NCBI GenBank assembly: GCA_002364975.1
Contig: DEYT01000098.1
Location: 6,131 to 27,868 of the forward strand
Length of the DNA stretch: 21,738 nucleotides
Source of the DNA: Opitutia bacterium UBA3151
GTDB lineage: Bacteria > Verrucomicrobiota > Verrucomicrobiia > Opitutales > Seribacteraceae
Direction: 5' to 3'
The notes below the pieces were generated by a model that was not told where the DNA came from, made no database searches, and worked only from the letters and a program-made list of their open reading frames with translations. This document shows, in pieces, positions 6,651 to 13,384 of this stretch. Both the position numbers and the translations under genes were made by a program. Positions within the stretch are counted from its first letter, which is position 1; the number at the start of each line of letters is the position of its first letter.

Positions 6651-7802
6651 TTAGAATGCGTAAAGAATCCGTTCCAGTGATAAAATCGCATAACAACTCA
6701 CTAAAATCGGATCTTTCTCCCACCATCTTCCGTTTTCGTTGATCCAAAATCCTTCGGGGTTTTGATTATTTATCAATTCCATCGCTAATTCCTTGCGCCA
6801 ATCTCTAATTTTCCCATTCGCGTCTTGAATCTCCTTTGTGCCAGACAAGGAAAGAGCTTTTGCCATTGTGTGGTAATAATAATATAAACCTTGGGCTCCC
6901 ATGCCAGGATTTTCTTTTATATTGAAATTTTGAGACAACCAGGTACGAACCGCTTTCACTCTTTCGTCATCTGCATTCATTTCCGCATAGATGAAGCTGA
7001 GCAATCCGGCATAACTCATACTACCATAAGATCGCAGTGCAACTTGATTGCCCTTCGTTTCACGATCTCCTGCCATACTGTTCCCTGGAAAGTAAATAAA
7101 ACCACCCTTATCATCCACATGTTCACTTACCCATTCCTGCGGATTTGTGGTCTTTAAATTTTGGCATTTTGATACAAACGAAATTGCGGCATCCCAGTCT
7201 AAATCCAAGGATTCTCCCTCCTTTGACTGAAACGATTTCTTAGCGTAGAACAAAGCTTCCATAGCCAAATGCGTATTGGAGAGGTCGGAATGAGCCCATG
7301 TCGACCCATAACCAATACCCCCGTCAAAAGTGTTATCGATTTCCCCTTTTTGATCAAAATCGGATTGCTGATTGATCAAAAAATTTCTTGCTTTTGCGAT
7401 GATCGGTTCAAATTTTGGATTCTTGGCCTGCATCAGTGCCATCATGCAGATCGAGGTGTTGTAGGAAGCTAAACCTTTGCTGTAAATCCCTCCATCCGAT
7501 TGGACTTTAGAAGAGATAAATTCAAACCCTCGAGAAAGAATTTTTTCGGTCCTTGCATCTACCTTTGAATTAGGAGCTCCTAAGTTTGCCCTCAATGCTA
7601 ACCCAGTTAAGGCTGGGTAGTTCGAATCTCCCCAATGTCCACTCGTTCGATTTTGCTCAGTATTCAGCCAAGACAAGCCTTTTTCCACTGCTCTTTTGAC
7701 TTCCAACTGAATGGACAAATCGACAGGATTCTTATCGTAAGCGAATGAAAAAAGCGAGAACTTGGCCCAAAGCAAATAAGTCAAGAATTTCATTTTGTTC
7801 AT
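6651..7802 (-). CDS. Secreted prenyltransferase/squalene-oxidase-repeat (toroid-fold) protein
   Basis: The 383-residue protein has a signal peptide (residues 1-21) followed by successive alpha-hairpin repeats of the prenyltransferase/squalene cyclase type: SGHWGD (54-59), QSDGGIYS (102-109), DGGIGYG (160-166), KGGFIYFPG (232-240) and NPEGFWIN (348-355). Other landmarks are AHSDLS at 170-175, SYGSMSYAGLLSF at 258-270 and GLYYYYHTMAKAL at 305-317. An (alpha/alpha)6 barrel is the family fold. The DXDD acid motif of class II cyclases is not visible and the protein is exported, so hopene or terpene cyclisation is unlikely; ligand binding or an unknown envelope function is more plausible. It lies 30 nt after the YdjY-domain gene and 20 nt before the Cys-rich gene. 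It shares motifs with the plus-strand protein at 8642. Confidence 0.88.
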   Translation of the reverse strand: MNKMKFLTYLLWAKFSLFSFAYDKNPVDLSIQLEVKRAVEKGLSWLNTEQNRTSGHWGDSNYPALTGLALRANLGAPNSKVDARTEKILSRGFEFISSKVQSDGGIYSKGLASYNTSICMMALMQAKNPKFEPIIAKARNFLINQQSDFDQKGEIDNTFDGGIGYGSTWAHSDLSNTHLAMEALFYAKKSFQSKEGESLDLDWDAAISFVSKCQNLKTTNPQEWVSEHVDDKGGFIYFPGNSMAGDRETKGNQVALRSYGSMSYAGLLSFIYAEMNADDERVKAVRTWLSQNFNIKENPGMGAQGLYYYYHTMAKALSLSGTKEIQDANGKIRDWRKELAMELINNQNPEGFWINENGRWWEKDPILVSCYAILSLERILYAF

Positions 7803-7832
7803 GGTGATATAATTGTTAAAATACGCAAATTT

Positions 7833-8519
7833 TTAAGGCAAATGCAAGACACAGGTTACTTTGTTTTCAAGTGGAGGCATGGAAGATTTTCTTCCCAGCC
7901 ATAAATCATCGTTATCACTATTGGTTTCGATACTATTAATAATTGCATCTGGATCGACATACACTCCAAGAATGGATCCGGTATGCTCCGCCATAAAGGT
8001 CTTTTCAATCATCCTAGAACCAGTAAACAAGAAAATCGCTTCTTCGGGCTTTTGGTTCTGTTCATTGTGATTATAATACATTTCCCTTAGATCCACATTT
8101 TGTGTAGTTCCATTGGCATCCCAAACAATTTCGATTTTCAAGCATTGATTGTGAAGATTCAATTTTGTGGAATTATTTTCTACGGATTGCTCGAAGTAAT
8201 GTTCATAAGCCTTTGCCTTGAGCAAAAGCAGGGATGCATGAATCATTTGTGGCCTTATTTTAGTCCTGAATAAAGATTCGTGTATTTTCCCGTTCTCATG
8301 GACGATTCCATATTCAATAAGACCACTCTGCTGGTTGCAAATCATTGGAAACTCTATTTTACGATTCTTTTGGTCGATCGTAATGCCATCAAAATCATAG
8401 AGCCCATTACCCAGTTTTTGAATTTCAGGCCAATTTTCATTGGCTTTTAAAATGGTTCCATAGAAATGGGCGATTACAAAACCTAAGAGAAAAACATGTA
8501 GAGGGCTGTTAGAAATCAT
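7833..8519 (-). CDS. YdjY-domain secreted protein
   Basis: This 228-residue protein starts at ATG 8519 with an export signal (residues ~7-24). Residues ~36-102 show the pattern of the YdjY domain: LYDFDGITIDQKNRKIEFP, then SGLIEYGIVHENGKIHESLF (HESL at 80-83), then a helix ASLLLLKAKAYEHYF. E. coli YdjY has no settled biochemical role, so only the domain name is offered. The C-terminal half (FLFTGSRMIEKTFMAEHTGS, VYVDPDAIINS, LENKVTCVLHLP) continues the domain. It is the first gene of the long minus-strand series and has its own promoter (8538-8566), divergent from the membrane-anchored squalene-cyclase-repeat gene. Its partners are therefore probably the secreted repeat protein and the Cys-rich protein downstream. 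Confidence 0.78.
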   Translation of the reverse strand: MISNSPLHVFLLGFVIAHFYGTILKANENWPEIQKLGNGLYDFDGITIDQKNRKIEFPMICNQQSGLIEYGIVHENGKIHESLFRTKIRPQMIHASLLLLKAKAYEHYFEQSVENNSTKLNLHNQCLKIEIVWDANGTTQNVDLREMYYNHNEQNQKPEEAIFLFTGSRMIEKTFMAEHTGSILGVYVDPDAIINSIETNSDNDDLWLGRKSSMPPLENKVTCVLHLP

Positions 8520-8537
8520 GATTTTGAACTTTTTCTC

Positions 8538-8566
8538 ATTCTAAACCAGCGAGAAGGATATGTAAA
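8538..8566 (-). promoter_or_regulatory. Sigma70-like promoter for the YdjY-domain gene
   Basis: On the minus strand, TTTACA (8561-8566, 5 of 6 to consensus) is followed after exactly 17 nt by TAGAAT (8538-8543, 5 of 6). This places the start of transcription near 8531, about 10 nt upstream of the ATG at 8519. The short leader fits the absence of a clear Shine-Dalgarno. Confidence 0.5.
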
Positions 8567-8583
8567 TTATTGAATTGCATGAC

Positions 8584-8613
8584 TTGACCAACTGAGGAAT
8601 TGGATTGTAGTAT
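8584..8613 (+). promoter_or_regulatory. Sigma70-like promoter for the membrane-anchored repeat protein
   Basis: TTGACC (8584-8589, 5 of 6) is separated by 18 nt from TAGTAT (8608-8613, 4 of 6; TATAAA overlaps it at 8611-8616). Transcription would start near 8620, about 22 nt before the ATG at 8642. It is back to back with the minus-strand promoter, 17 nt away, so one regulator bound between them could control both directions. Confidence 0.42.
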
Positions 8614-8641
8614 AAATGTAAATTTATTTTACTTAGAAATT

Positions 8642-10198
8642 ATGGACCAAGAAGAAATACCACCCGAACCAATTATGGAGCAAGACGATCTTCCTCCTCA
8701 AATGACTGTAGCACCACCTGTGGAAGGCCCATTTGCCAAGTACATGCGAGAATACAGACTGCTCAACAGCTTACTTGTATCTCTTTTCATATTAGTTGGA
8801 TCTTTTGCTGCCCTTTGGAACATTGTGGTTTATGTGGCAGCTGCAGGCGAAGGGAATTCTGACTTTTCTGATGCTGGTGCTGCTCCCGCTGACCAGCAGC
8901 AGGAAAAGCAGAAGGTCGTCAAACTCATGCAACGGCAACAAAAATCGCAACCCAAAACGCAACAGCAATTTCGAACCACCGCAGTTTCTGATATTTCGTT
9001 ACCTGATCTAAACGAGCTCGATGTTAAAGATCTTGCTCCTGTTGTTGAGGCAGCTGCTCCTACTATGGCCGAAGTTGGATCTAATAACGACCAGATGAAG
9101 AAAGCGATGGCCGGCATTGGATTATCATTACCCAAAGTAATGCAACAACGTTGTGACCCAAAGAAAAGGATGTCTCGCCTCCGTTCAGGAGGGGGAAAAG
9201 AAATTACTGAAGATGCAATCATGAGAGGTCTCAATTGGCTAAAGAATATTCAGGATAGCGACGGGGGTTGGGGGGATACGGATAAAACCCCTGAAGGAAA
9301 CAGGCCCAGCTATGGTAAATCTTCGCATAAACAAGCAATGACTTCTATGGCACTGCTCGCCTTCCTTGGCCATTGCGAGTTGCAGGATTCACCCCAATTT
9401 GGTCCAACGGTGCAAAAAGCAATCGATTTTTTAACCAGTGAGTCACCCGATGAGTTAACCGGATCCGCCAATAATGGTGCTTACGCTCACGGAATTCGGA
9501 CCTACGCTCTTTGCGAAGCTTACACCATGACCAAGATTCCTAAGTTAAAGGAATATGCAAAAAGGGCTGCAATCTTTACGATCAAGGGTCAAAATGAAAA
9601 TGGAGGTTGGGCTTATGGATTTGGCAAAGGCCCGGTAGCCCATACTGATCTTTCAGTTTCTGGTTGGTGCATACAGGGGTTAAAAGCAGCTGCTTTGACT
9701 GGCATTCCGATTGATGGTCTTGATGAATCCATGGACAAAGCCATCGAATATGTAAAGAGATGCCAAGACCAGACTGGTAGATTCCAATACAAAACAGACT
9801 CGCATGGGGGACAATCCGGTAGAGGGTCTCTTACCGGAACTGGAATTCTATCTCTTCAGATTTGGAAAAATGCAAAATCAGAAGAGGCAAGGAAAGGGCT
9901 AGATTGGATCGTCGCAAATATTTGCGATAACAAAGCACAAAAAGAGTGGAAGAATGTTAATGTCTATGGCTGGTACTACCACGCTCAGGCTTGTTTTCAG
10001 GCAACTGGTGCGGGTGGTAACAATTACTGGAGGGAATGGAACAAAGACTTCCAACAGATCGTAACTAAGGCTCAATCCGAGGACGGTCATTGGGAACACG
10101 GGTATCATTTTCATGGGGATACTGATATATACAGAACTGCTATGACAATTTTGATGCTTGAAGTTTATTATCGTTACATGCCCTCAACCAAAGTCTAA
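8642..10198 (+). CDS. Membrane-anchored prenyltransferase/squalene-oxidase-repeat protein
   Basis: The 518-residue product is counted from ATG 8642; an upstream TTG at 8600 lies inside the promoter and is less likely. Order: acidic, proline-rich cytoplasmic tail (1-33), one membrane helix (about 42-70), Gln/Ala-rich periplasmic linker (80-160), then QQRCDPKKRMSRLRSGGG (168-185) just before the repeats. Repeat signatures are DSDGGWGD (205-212), NENGGWAYG (318-326), DQTGRFQY (376-383) and SEDGHWEHG (479-487), with AHTDLS at 333-338 and VYGWYYHAQACF at 441-452. The toroid would sit outside the inner membrane. No DXDD motif is seen, so a terpene cyclase role is doubtful. AHTDLS and the aromatic YY segment match corresponding motifs in the secreted protein at 6651-7802. 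The cupredoxin gene follows after 23 nt. Confidence 0.87.
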   Translation: MDQEEIPPEPIMEQDDLPPQMTVAPPVEGPFAKYMREYRLLNSLLVSLFILVGSFAALWNIVVYVAAAGEGNSDFSDAGAAPADQQQEKQKVVKLMQRQQKSQPKTQQQFRTTAVSDISLPDLNELDVKDLAPVVEAAAPTMAEVGSNNDQMKKAMAGIGLSLPKVMQQRCDPKKRMSRLRSGGGKEITEDAIMRGLNWLKNIQDSDGGWGDTDKTPEGNRPSYGKSSHKQAMTSMALLAFLGHCELQDSPQFGPTVQKAIDFLTSESPDELTGSANNGAYAHGIRTYALCEAYTMTKIPKLKEYAKRAAIFTIKGQNENGGWAYGFGKGPVAHTDLSVSGWCIQGLKAAALTGIPIDGLDESMDKAIEYVKRCQDQTGRFQYKTDSHGGQSGRGSLTGTGILSLQIWKNAKSEEARKGLDWIVANICDNKAQKEWKNVNVYGWYYHAQACFQATGAGGNNYWREWNKDFQQIVTKAQSEDGHWEHGYHFHGDTDIYRTAMTILMLEVYYRYMPSTKV

Positions 10199-10221
10199 CA
10201 CCGACTCTGAAATTTTATCAT

Positions 10222-10662
10222 ATGAAAAAAATCATTCTCTCGTCCTTCCTGTTTGTTACGGTTGGCTTCATCGTCTCCGCCGCTGAAATCGTGATCAATG
10301 GAAATGATACCATGCAGTTTGATGTAAAAGCTTTTGATGTTAAGGCAGGAGAGAAGGTGTCATTAACCCTTAAAAATTCAGGAAAACTTCCGAAAATTGC
10401 AATGGGTCATAATATTGTTTTGCTTAAAAAGGGAGTAACTGCGATCGGGTTTGGCCAGAAAGCATTGGGAGCTGGAGCAAACGCAACCAATCCCCTACCC
10501 GATTCTGTAAAGGCTGATGCGATCGCATGGTCAAAACTGTTAGGTCCAGGAGAATCTGACACCGTTTCTTTTACCGCACCCAAAGAGCCTGGAATCTATG
10601 AGTATGTTTGCACTTTCCCTGGGCATTTTGCAATGATGCGGGGAACCATGACGGTTAAATAA
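10222..10662 (+). CDS. Azurin-type cupredoxin, exported
   Basis: This 146-residue blue-copper protein has a signal peptide ending near residue 20 (FIVSAAE). The copper site is complete: G62-H63 in AMGHNIVL, C130, H135 and M139 in YVCTFPGHFAMMRGTM, with the C-x4-H-x3-M spacing of azurin. Azurins carry single electrons between periplasmic or outer-face redox partners. The stretch between the first His and the Cys (GFGQKALGAGANATNPLP) also fits the family. It lies 23 nt behind the membrane-anchored repeat protein, which suggests joint transcription, and 84 nt before the Nramp-like carrier. The physiological partner is not visible here: no cytochrome oxidase or nitrite reductase gene is nearby. 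Confidence 0.93.
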   Translation: MKKIILSSFLFVTVGFIVSAAEIVINGNDTMQFDVKAFDVKAGEKVSLTLKNSGKLPKIAMGHNIVLLKKGVTAIGFGQKALGAGANATNPLPDSVKADAIAWSKLLGPGESDTVSFTAPKEPGIYEYVCTFPGHFAMMRGTMTVK

Positions 10663-10710
10663 TACTTCTGAATTCAATTACTTTTGTCAACTGGGGTAGA
10701 TTATGCCTTC

Positions 10711-10737
10711 TTGACATTTGCTTCGATTAGGTAGAAC
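10711..10737 (+). promoter_or_regulatory. Weak promoter candidate before the Nramp-like gene
   Basis: A perfect TTGACA lies at 10711-10716, with TAGAAC (4 of 6) at 10732-10737 after a short 15-nt spacer. If used, the transcript would begin within a few bases of the ATG at 10747, giving an almost leaderless mRNA. The poor spacer keeps this tentative. Confidence 0.25.
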
Positions 10738-10746
10738 AAAAGCTGT

Positions 10747-12495
10747 ATGGAATCTACAGAGCAGCAGGGTAAATATATTCAAGCAGCGGAAGCCAAAGGG
10801 CTAGGTTCTAGGCTCTTGGCATACTCCAAGCTTTCGGGCCCCGGCTGGTTGCAATCTGCGATTACCCTTGGAGGCGGTTCTCTTGCCTCAAGCCTATTTC
10901 TTGGGGTTCTCGCTGGATATAGTCTGCTTTGGTTACAACCAGTTGCCATCCTGCTTGGTATTATCATGCTTAGCTCAGTAACGCATGTTACCTTATCTAC
11001 GGGGCAGAGCCCTTTTGTATCCATCAATAATGAAATCAATCCAGTACTAGGTTGGGGTTGGGCTATCGCGACAATTATGGCAAATATTGTGTGGTGCTTA
11101 CCCCAGTTTTCTCTAGGAACGGCTGCCATTACCCAAAATTTACTTCCTTCTTTGGATCATACTTGGGGAAAAGCCCTGTCCTGCCTTCTCATTCTCGCCA
11201 TCGCTATTACGATTGTCTGGGCTTATGATCGAGGAAGTAAAGGCGTGAAGATTTTTGACTGGATTTTAAAGATTATGGTTGGCTTAGTTGTCGTTTCTTT
11301 TTTCGGCGTTGTTGTTAAATTAGGTGCTAGTGGAGAGTTGGATTGGGAAAGTATTTTTGCAGGCTTTATTCCTAATTTATCTTTGCTTCATGAGCCTGCA
11401 TCCGTTTATGAGCCTTTCTTATCCAAGGTTGGAGATTTTCGTGAATTCTGGGAATCTAAAATAATTGGGATGCAAAGAGATGTGATGATCTCCGCTGCTG
11501 CTACCGCAGTTGGAATTAATATGACCTTTTTCATGCCTTTTGTCTTGCTCCGCCGAAAATGGGGAAGAGAACATAGAGGCCTTGCCAAATTTGATCTCTG
11601 GACCGCACTTCTCATCCCCTATGTTGTTGCCACCACTTGTGTCGTTATTGCCGCTGGATCTCGGTTTAATGGAAAACCGGAATCAGCCTACTCAAACTAT
11701 GAGGACAAAATTATCCACTCGAACCTGCTTTCGGGCTTTTTGAGTCTCTCCGAAGATAGAGCGAAAGAAGAGCTGGGTGCCGAAAACTTTCAAGCACTCG
11801 CACCAGTTCAACAGGATCAAATTATTACTGGCTTACCTGCGGTTGATAAAGAACTGGCAGCCATGTTAGTGAAAAGAGATTCTTACAACCTTGCGAATTC
11901 GCTTGAGGGGCTCTTTGGAAGCGAGCTATTTTCTCATTATGTTTTTGGAATCGGGGTTCTGGGAATGGCAATATCCACGATCATCATCCTTATGACTATA
12001 AATGGCCACGCGGTGTGTGAGATTTTCGGGAAGCCTCACCAAGGGCCTCTTTTCATGGGTGGTGCCATGGTTGCTGGAATTGGTGTATTGGGTCCTTTTG
12101 TATGGAGTGATGCTGCCTTTTGGCTTGCAGTACCAACTTCAATCCTCGGCTTTACTCTGATCCCAGTCGCCTACCTTAGTTTTTTCCTTCTGATCAATAA
12201 TAAGTCTATTTTAGGACGAGAGCGTCCTGATGGAATAAAACGGGTTTTGGGAAATACTTTCATGCTTTTGGCTCTTCTAATCATGGGTTCATCTGCCTTC
12301 TATGTAGCTTGGCACAAAACATGGAATGGATTTCCTGTTGGTCAGATTGTATTAATTGTTTTTGGAATCATGTTGCTAATTGGTCACTTCTCACTGAGAA
12401 GCAAGAAACTGACTAAGAAGATTGAAGGTCTGGAAATGAGGCTCCAACGAATCAACAATCAACTTCAAGATTCAAAGCAAAATTCTATAAGCTAG
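10747..12495 (+). CDS. Divergent Nramp-superfamily membrane carrier lacking the DPGN motif
   Basis: This 582-residue polytopic membrane protein has the opening of Nramp metal carriers (LSGPGWLQSAIT, GPG at 31-33) and about 11-12 hydrophobic helices. Eight residues after GPG, where canonical Nramps have DPGN, it has GGGS (42-45). In the helix-6 region the canonical MPHN aligns with VGIN (255-258). In characterised Nramps the Asp and Asn of DPGN and the Met of MPHN coordinate Mn2+/Fe2+, so the metal site is largely absent and substrate is unknown. A hydrophilic insertion (about 305-385) separates later helices, and the C-terminus has a short predicted coiled coil (LTKKIEGLEMRLQRINNQL). It follows the cupredoxin gene by 84 nt and converges with the next gene, 15 nt away. 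Confidence 0.8.
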   Translation: MESTEQQGKYIQAAEAKGLGSRLLAYSKLSGPGWLQSAITLGGGSLASSLFLGVLAGYSLLWLQPVAILLGIIMLSSVTHVTLSTGQSPFVSINNEINPVLGWGWAIATIMANIVWCLPQFSLGTAAITQNLLPSLDHTWGKALSCLLILAIAITIVWAYDRGSKGVKIFDWILKIMVGLVVVSFFGVVVKLGASGELDWESIFAGFIPNLSLLHEPASVYEPFLSKVGDFREFWESKIIGMQRDVMISAAATAVGINMTFFMPFVLLRRKWGREHRGLAKFDLWTALLIPYVVATTCVVIAAGSRFNGKPESAYSNYEDKIIHSNLLSGFLSLSEDRAKEELGAENFQALAPVQQDQIITGLPAVDKELAAMLVKRDSYNLANSLEGLFGSELFSHYVFGIGVLGMAISTIIILMTINGHAVCEIFGKPHQGPLFMGGAMVAGIGVLGPFVWSDAAFWLAVPTSILGFTLIPVAYLSFFLLINNKSILGRERPDGIKRVLGNTFMLLALLIMGSSAFYVAWHKTWNGFPVGQIVLIVFGIMLLIGHFSLRSKKLTKKIEGLEMRLQRINNQLQDSKQNSIS

Positions 12496-12510
12496 TCGAA
12501 AATAATTTTC

Positions 12511-12840
12511 TCATTCCGTGATCAACGGAATCCACTTCCTCTGTTCTCCAGCCTCTGATAATTTGGAGTGCAAAATCCAAGCATCCCCAGTTGTTGTATC
12601 ATACTTGACCAAACGCTTGTAAAGGTAGGCTTTCTCGTCCTGAGAATAGTATTCCGCACTAACGATCTGAAATTTTCCAGCCTTGGAGGCAATCGAAGAA
12701 AAGCTAGGTGGTGGCGGTATGTTCATCGGTAATTTCGGCGGAGAAGAGGGTGGTCCTTGCCCTACTTGAGAAAAGGAAAATACCCCGAAAATTGAAAGGG
12801 TAAAAAGAATAAGGCCGGAAAAGATGATTTTAGGATTCAT
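12511..12840 (-). CDS. Small secreted proline-rich protein, unknown function
   Basis: A 109-residue product starts at ATG 12840, preceded by AAGG about 9 nt upstream as a plausible ribosome binding site. Residues 1-25 are a signal peptide (IIFSGLILFTLSIFGVFSFS). Residues 27-48 are proline-rich (PPSSPPKLPMNIPPPPS). The rest is a compact beta-rich segment, FQIVSAEYYS, KRLVKYDTTTGDAWILHSKL, RKWIPL. The 'DTTTGDAWIL' hairpin resembles short periplasmic beta proteins that report a 'DTxTGxxWxL' pattern, but the function is unknown. It is convergent with the Nramp-like gene. Its overall design (signal, Pro-rich, 'TG...W' strand pair) is like that of the partial gene at 1-921. Confidence 0.72.
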   Translation of the reverse strand: MNPKIIFSGLILFTLSIFGVFSFSQVGQGPPSSPPKLPMNIPPPPSFSSIASKAGKFQIVSAEYYSQDEKAYLYKRLVKYDTTTGDAWILHSKLSEAGEQRKWIPLITE

Positions 12841-12952
12841 TCCACTACCTTAAAAAAAATTATTTTTTTAATCGAGGATATATACTTCGAATAAAAATCA
12901 AAGGTCATAATGAAATTTAATAGAGACATTTGTGCTAGCCTTGTATACAAAA

Positions 12953-12981
12953 AGTCGACGACTTTGCCCAAATCGCCGACT
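12953..12981. terminator. Two-way intrinsic-terminator-like hairpin
   Basis: AGTCG (12953-12957) pairs with CGACT (12977-12981). Inside, CGA pairs with TCG and TTT with AAA around a GCCC loop, with one mismatch and one bulged C. On the minus strand the stem is followed by five T residues (complement of 12949-12953 region), about 115 nt after the DUF1737-like gene stops. On the plus strand it is followed by CATAATTTTTT. It most likely ends the transcript of the gene at 13095-13310. The remainder of 12841-13094 is AT-rich with no convincing gene; TTAATCGATTAA at 13014-13025 is a perfect palindrome of unknown meaning. Confidence 0.5.
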
Positions 12982-13094
12982 CATAATTTTTTCAAATTGT
13001 TAAATTCGAAAGTTTAATCGATTAATTAAAAAATTGTATTTGGCAAGCAATAATTTAACAAAACTTCAAATTAGTCCCCTTAAAAAGGCAGAAG

Positions 13095-13310
13095 TTATTC
13101 TTCTTCCTCTTGAATAAAGACCATTGCTTGGACCCAGCGATCTTCTTTTTCGCAATAGGTTATACCATCAAGGCATTGCCATCGTCCAGAAGAACGGAAT
13201 AAAAAGCCTTCGGTGTCTTTATATTCATGCTGTATTAATTCGTTCACATCTTCAACGATTTCTTTAGTCGTCTTACGCTTTAAAACCTTGTATTTACGCT
13301 GTACTCTCAT
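13095..13310 (-). CDS. DUF1737-like small protein
   Basis: This 71-residue cytoplasmic protein has the shape of DUF1737 proteins: a first strand (RKYKVLKRKT), a helix (TKEIVEDVNELIQHEY), a variable middle and a final 'QAMV' strand (DRWVQAMVFIQEEEE). The domain has no established function. The middle part is longer and more charged than the members I remember (FLFRSSGRWQCLDGITYCEK), so the family call is moderate. It has its own promoter (13331-13358) and likely terminator (12953-12981), so it is a single-gene unit, transcribed away from the MoxR operon. Confidence 0.68.
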   Translation of the reverse strand: MRVQRKYKVLKRKTTKEIVEDVNELIQHEYKDTEGFLFRSSGRWQCLDGITYCEKEDRWVQAMVFIQEEEE

Positions 13311-13330
13311 GATAAAGAAAGATTCTTATC

Positions 13331-13358
13331 ATTATCAACTTCGTCTATGCATTAGCAA
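13331..13358 (-). promoter_or_regulatory. Sigma70-like promoter for the DUF1737-like gene
   Basis: On the minus strand TTGCTA (13353-13358, 4 of 6) is followed after 16 nt by GATAAT (13331-13336, 5 of 6), giving a start near 13324 and a leader of about 13 nt. The 74-nt gap shared with moxR shows no comparably good plus-strand promoter. Confidence 0.38.
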
Positions 13359-13384
13359 GGTTATCCAACCCCTAACATTTTAAT

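Noticed and set aside
6631..6747. N-terminal extension of the Cys-rich protein to an ATG at 6747.
   Set aside because: It would overlap the upstream gene by 97 nt and bury the signal peptide; the ATG at 6630 gives an exported protein with normal spacing.
8600..8641. TTG start for the membrane-anchored repeat protein.
   Set aside because: It precedes or overlaps the -10 element of the promoter; the ATG at 8642 gives a conventional acidic N-terminus.
8830..9234. A 134-codon minus-strand open frame.
   Set aside because: It is antisense to the Gln/Ala-rich linker of the membrane-anchored repeat protein; its Cys/Ser-rich content reflects the complementary codons.
6651..10198. Hopanoid or carotenoid biosynthesis cluster.
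   Set aside because: The repeat proteins are exported or anchored outward and lack DXDD, and no squalene synthase, isoprenoid or hpn genes are nearby.
12910..13017. A 35-codon plus-strand frame starting at ATG 12910 with an AAAGG-like site upstream.
   Set aside because: It runs through the terminator hairpin, has no recognisable composition or family pattern, and lies in AT-rich intergenic DNA. Conservation data would be needed to accept it.
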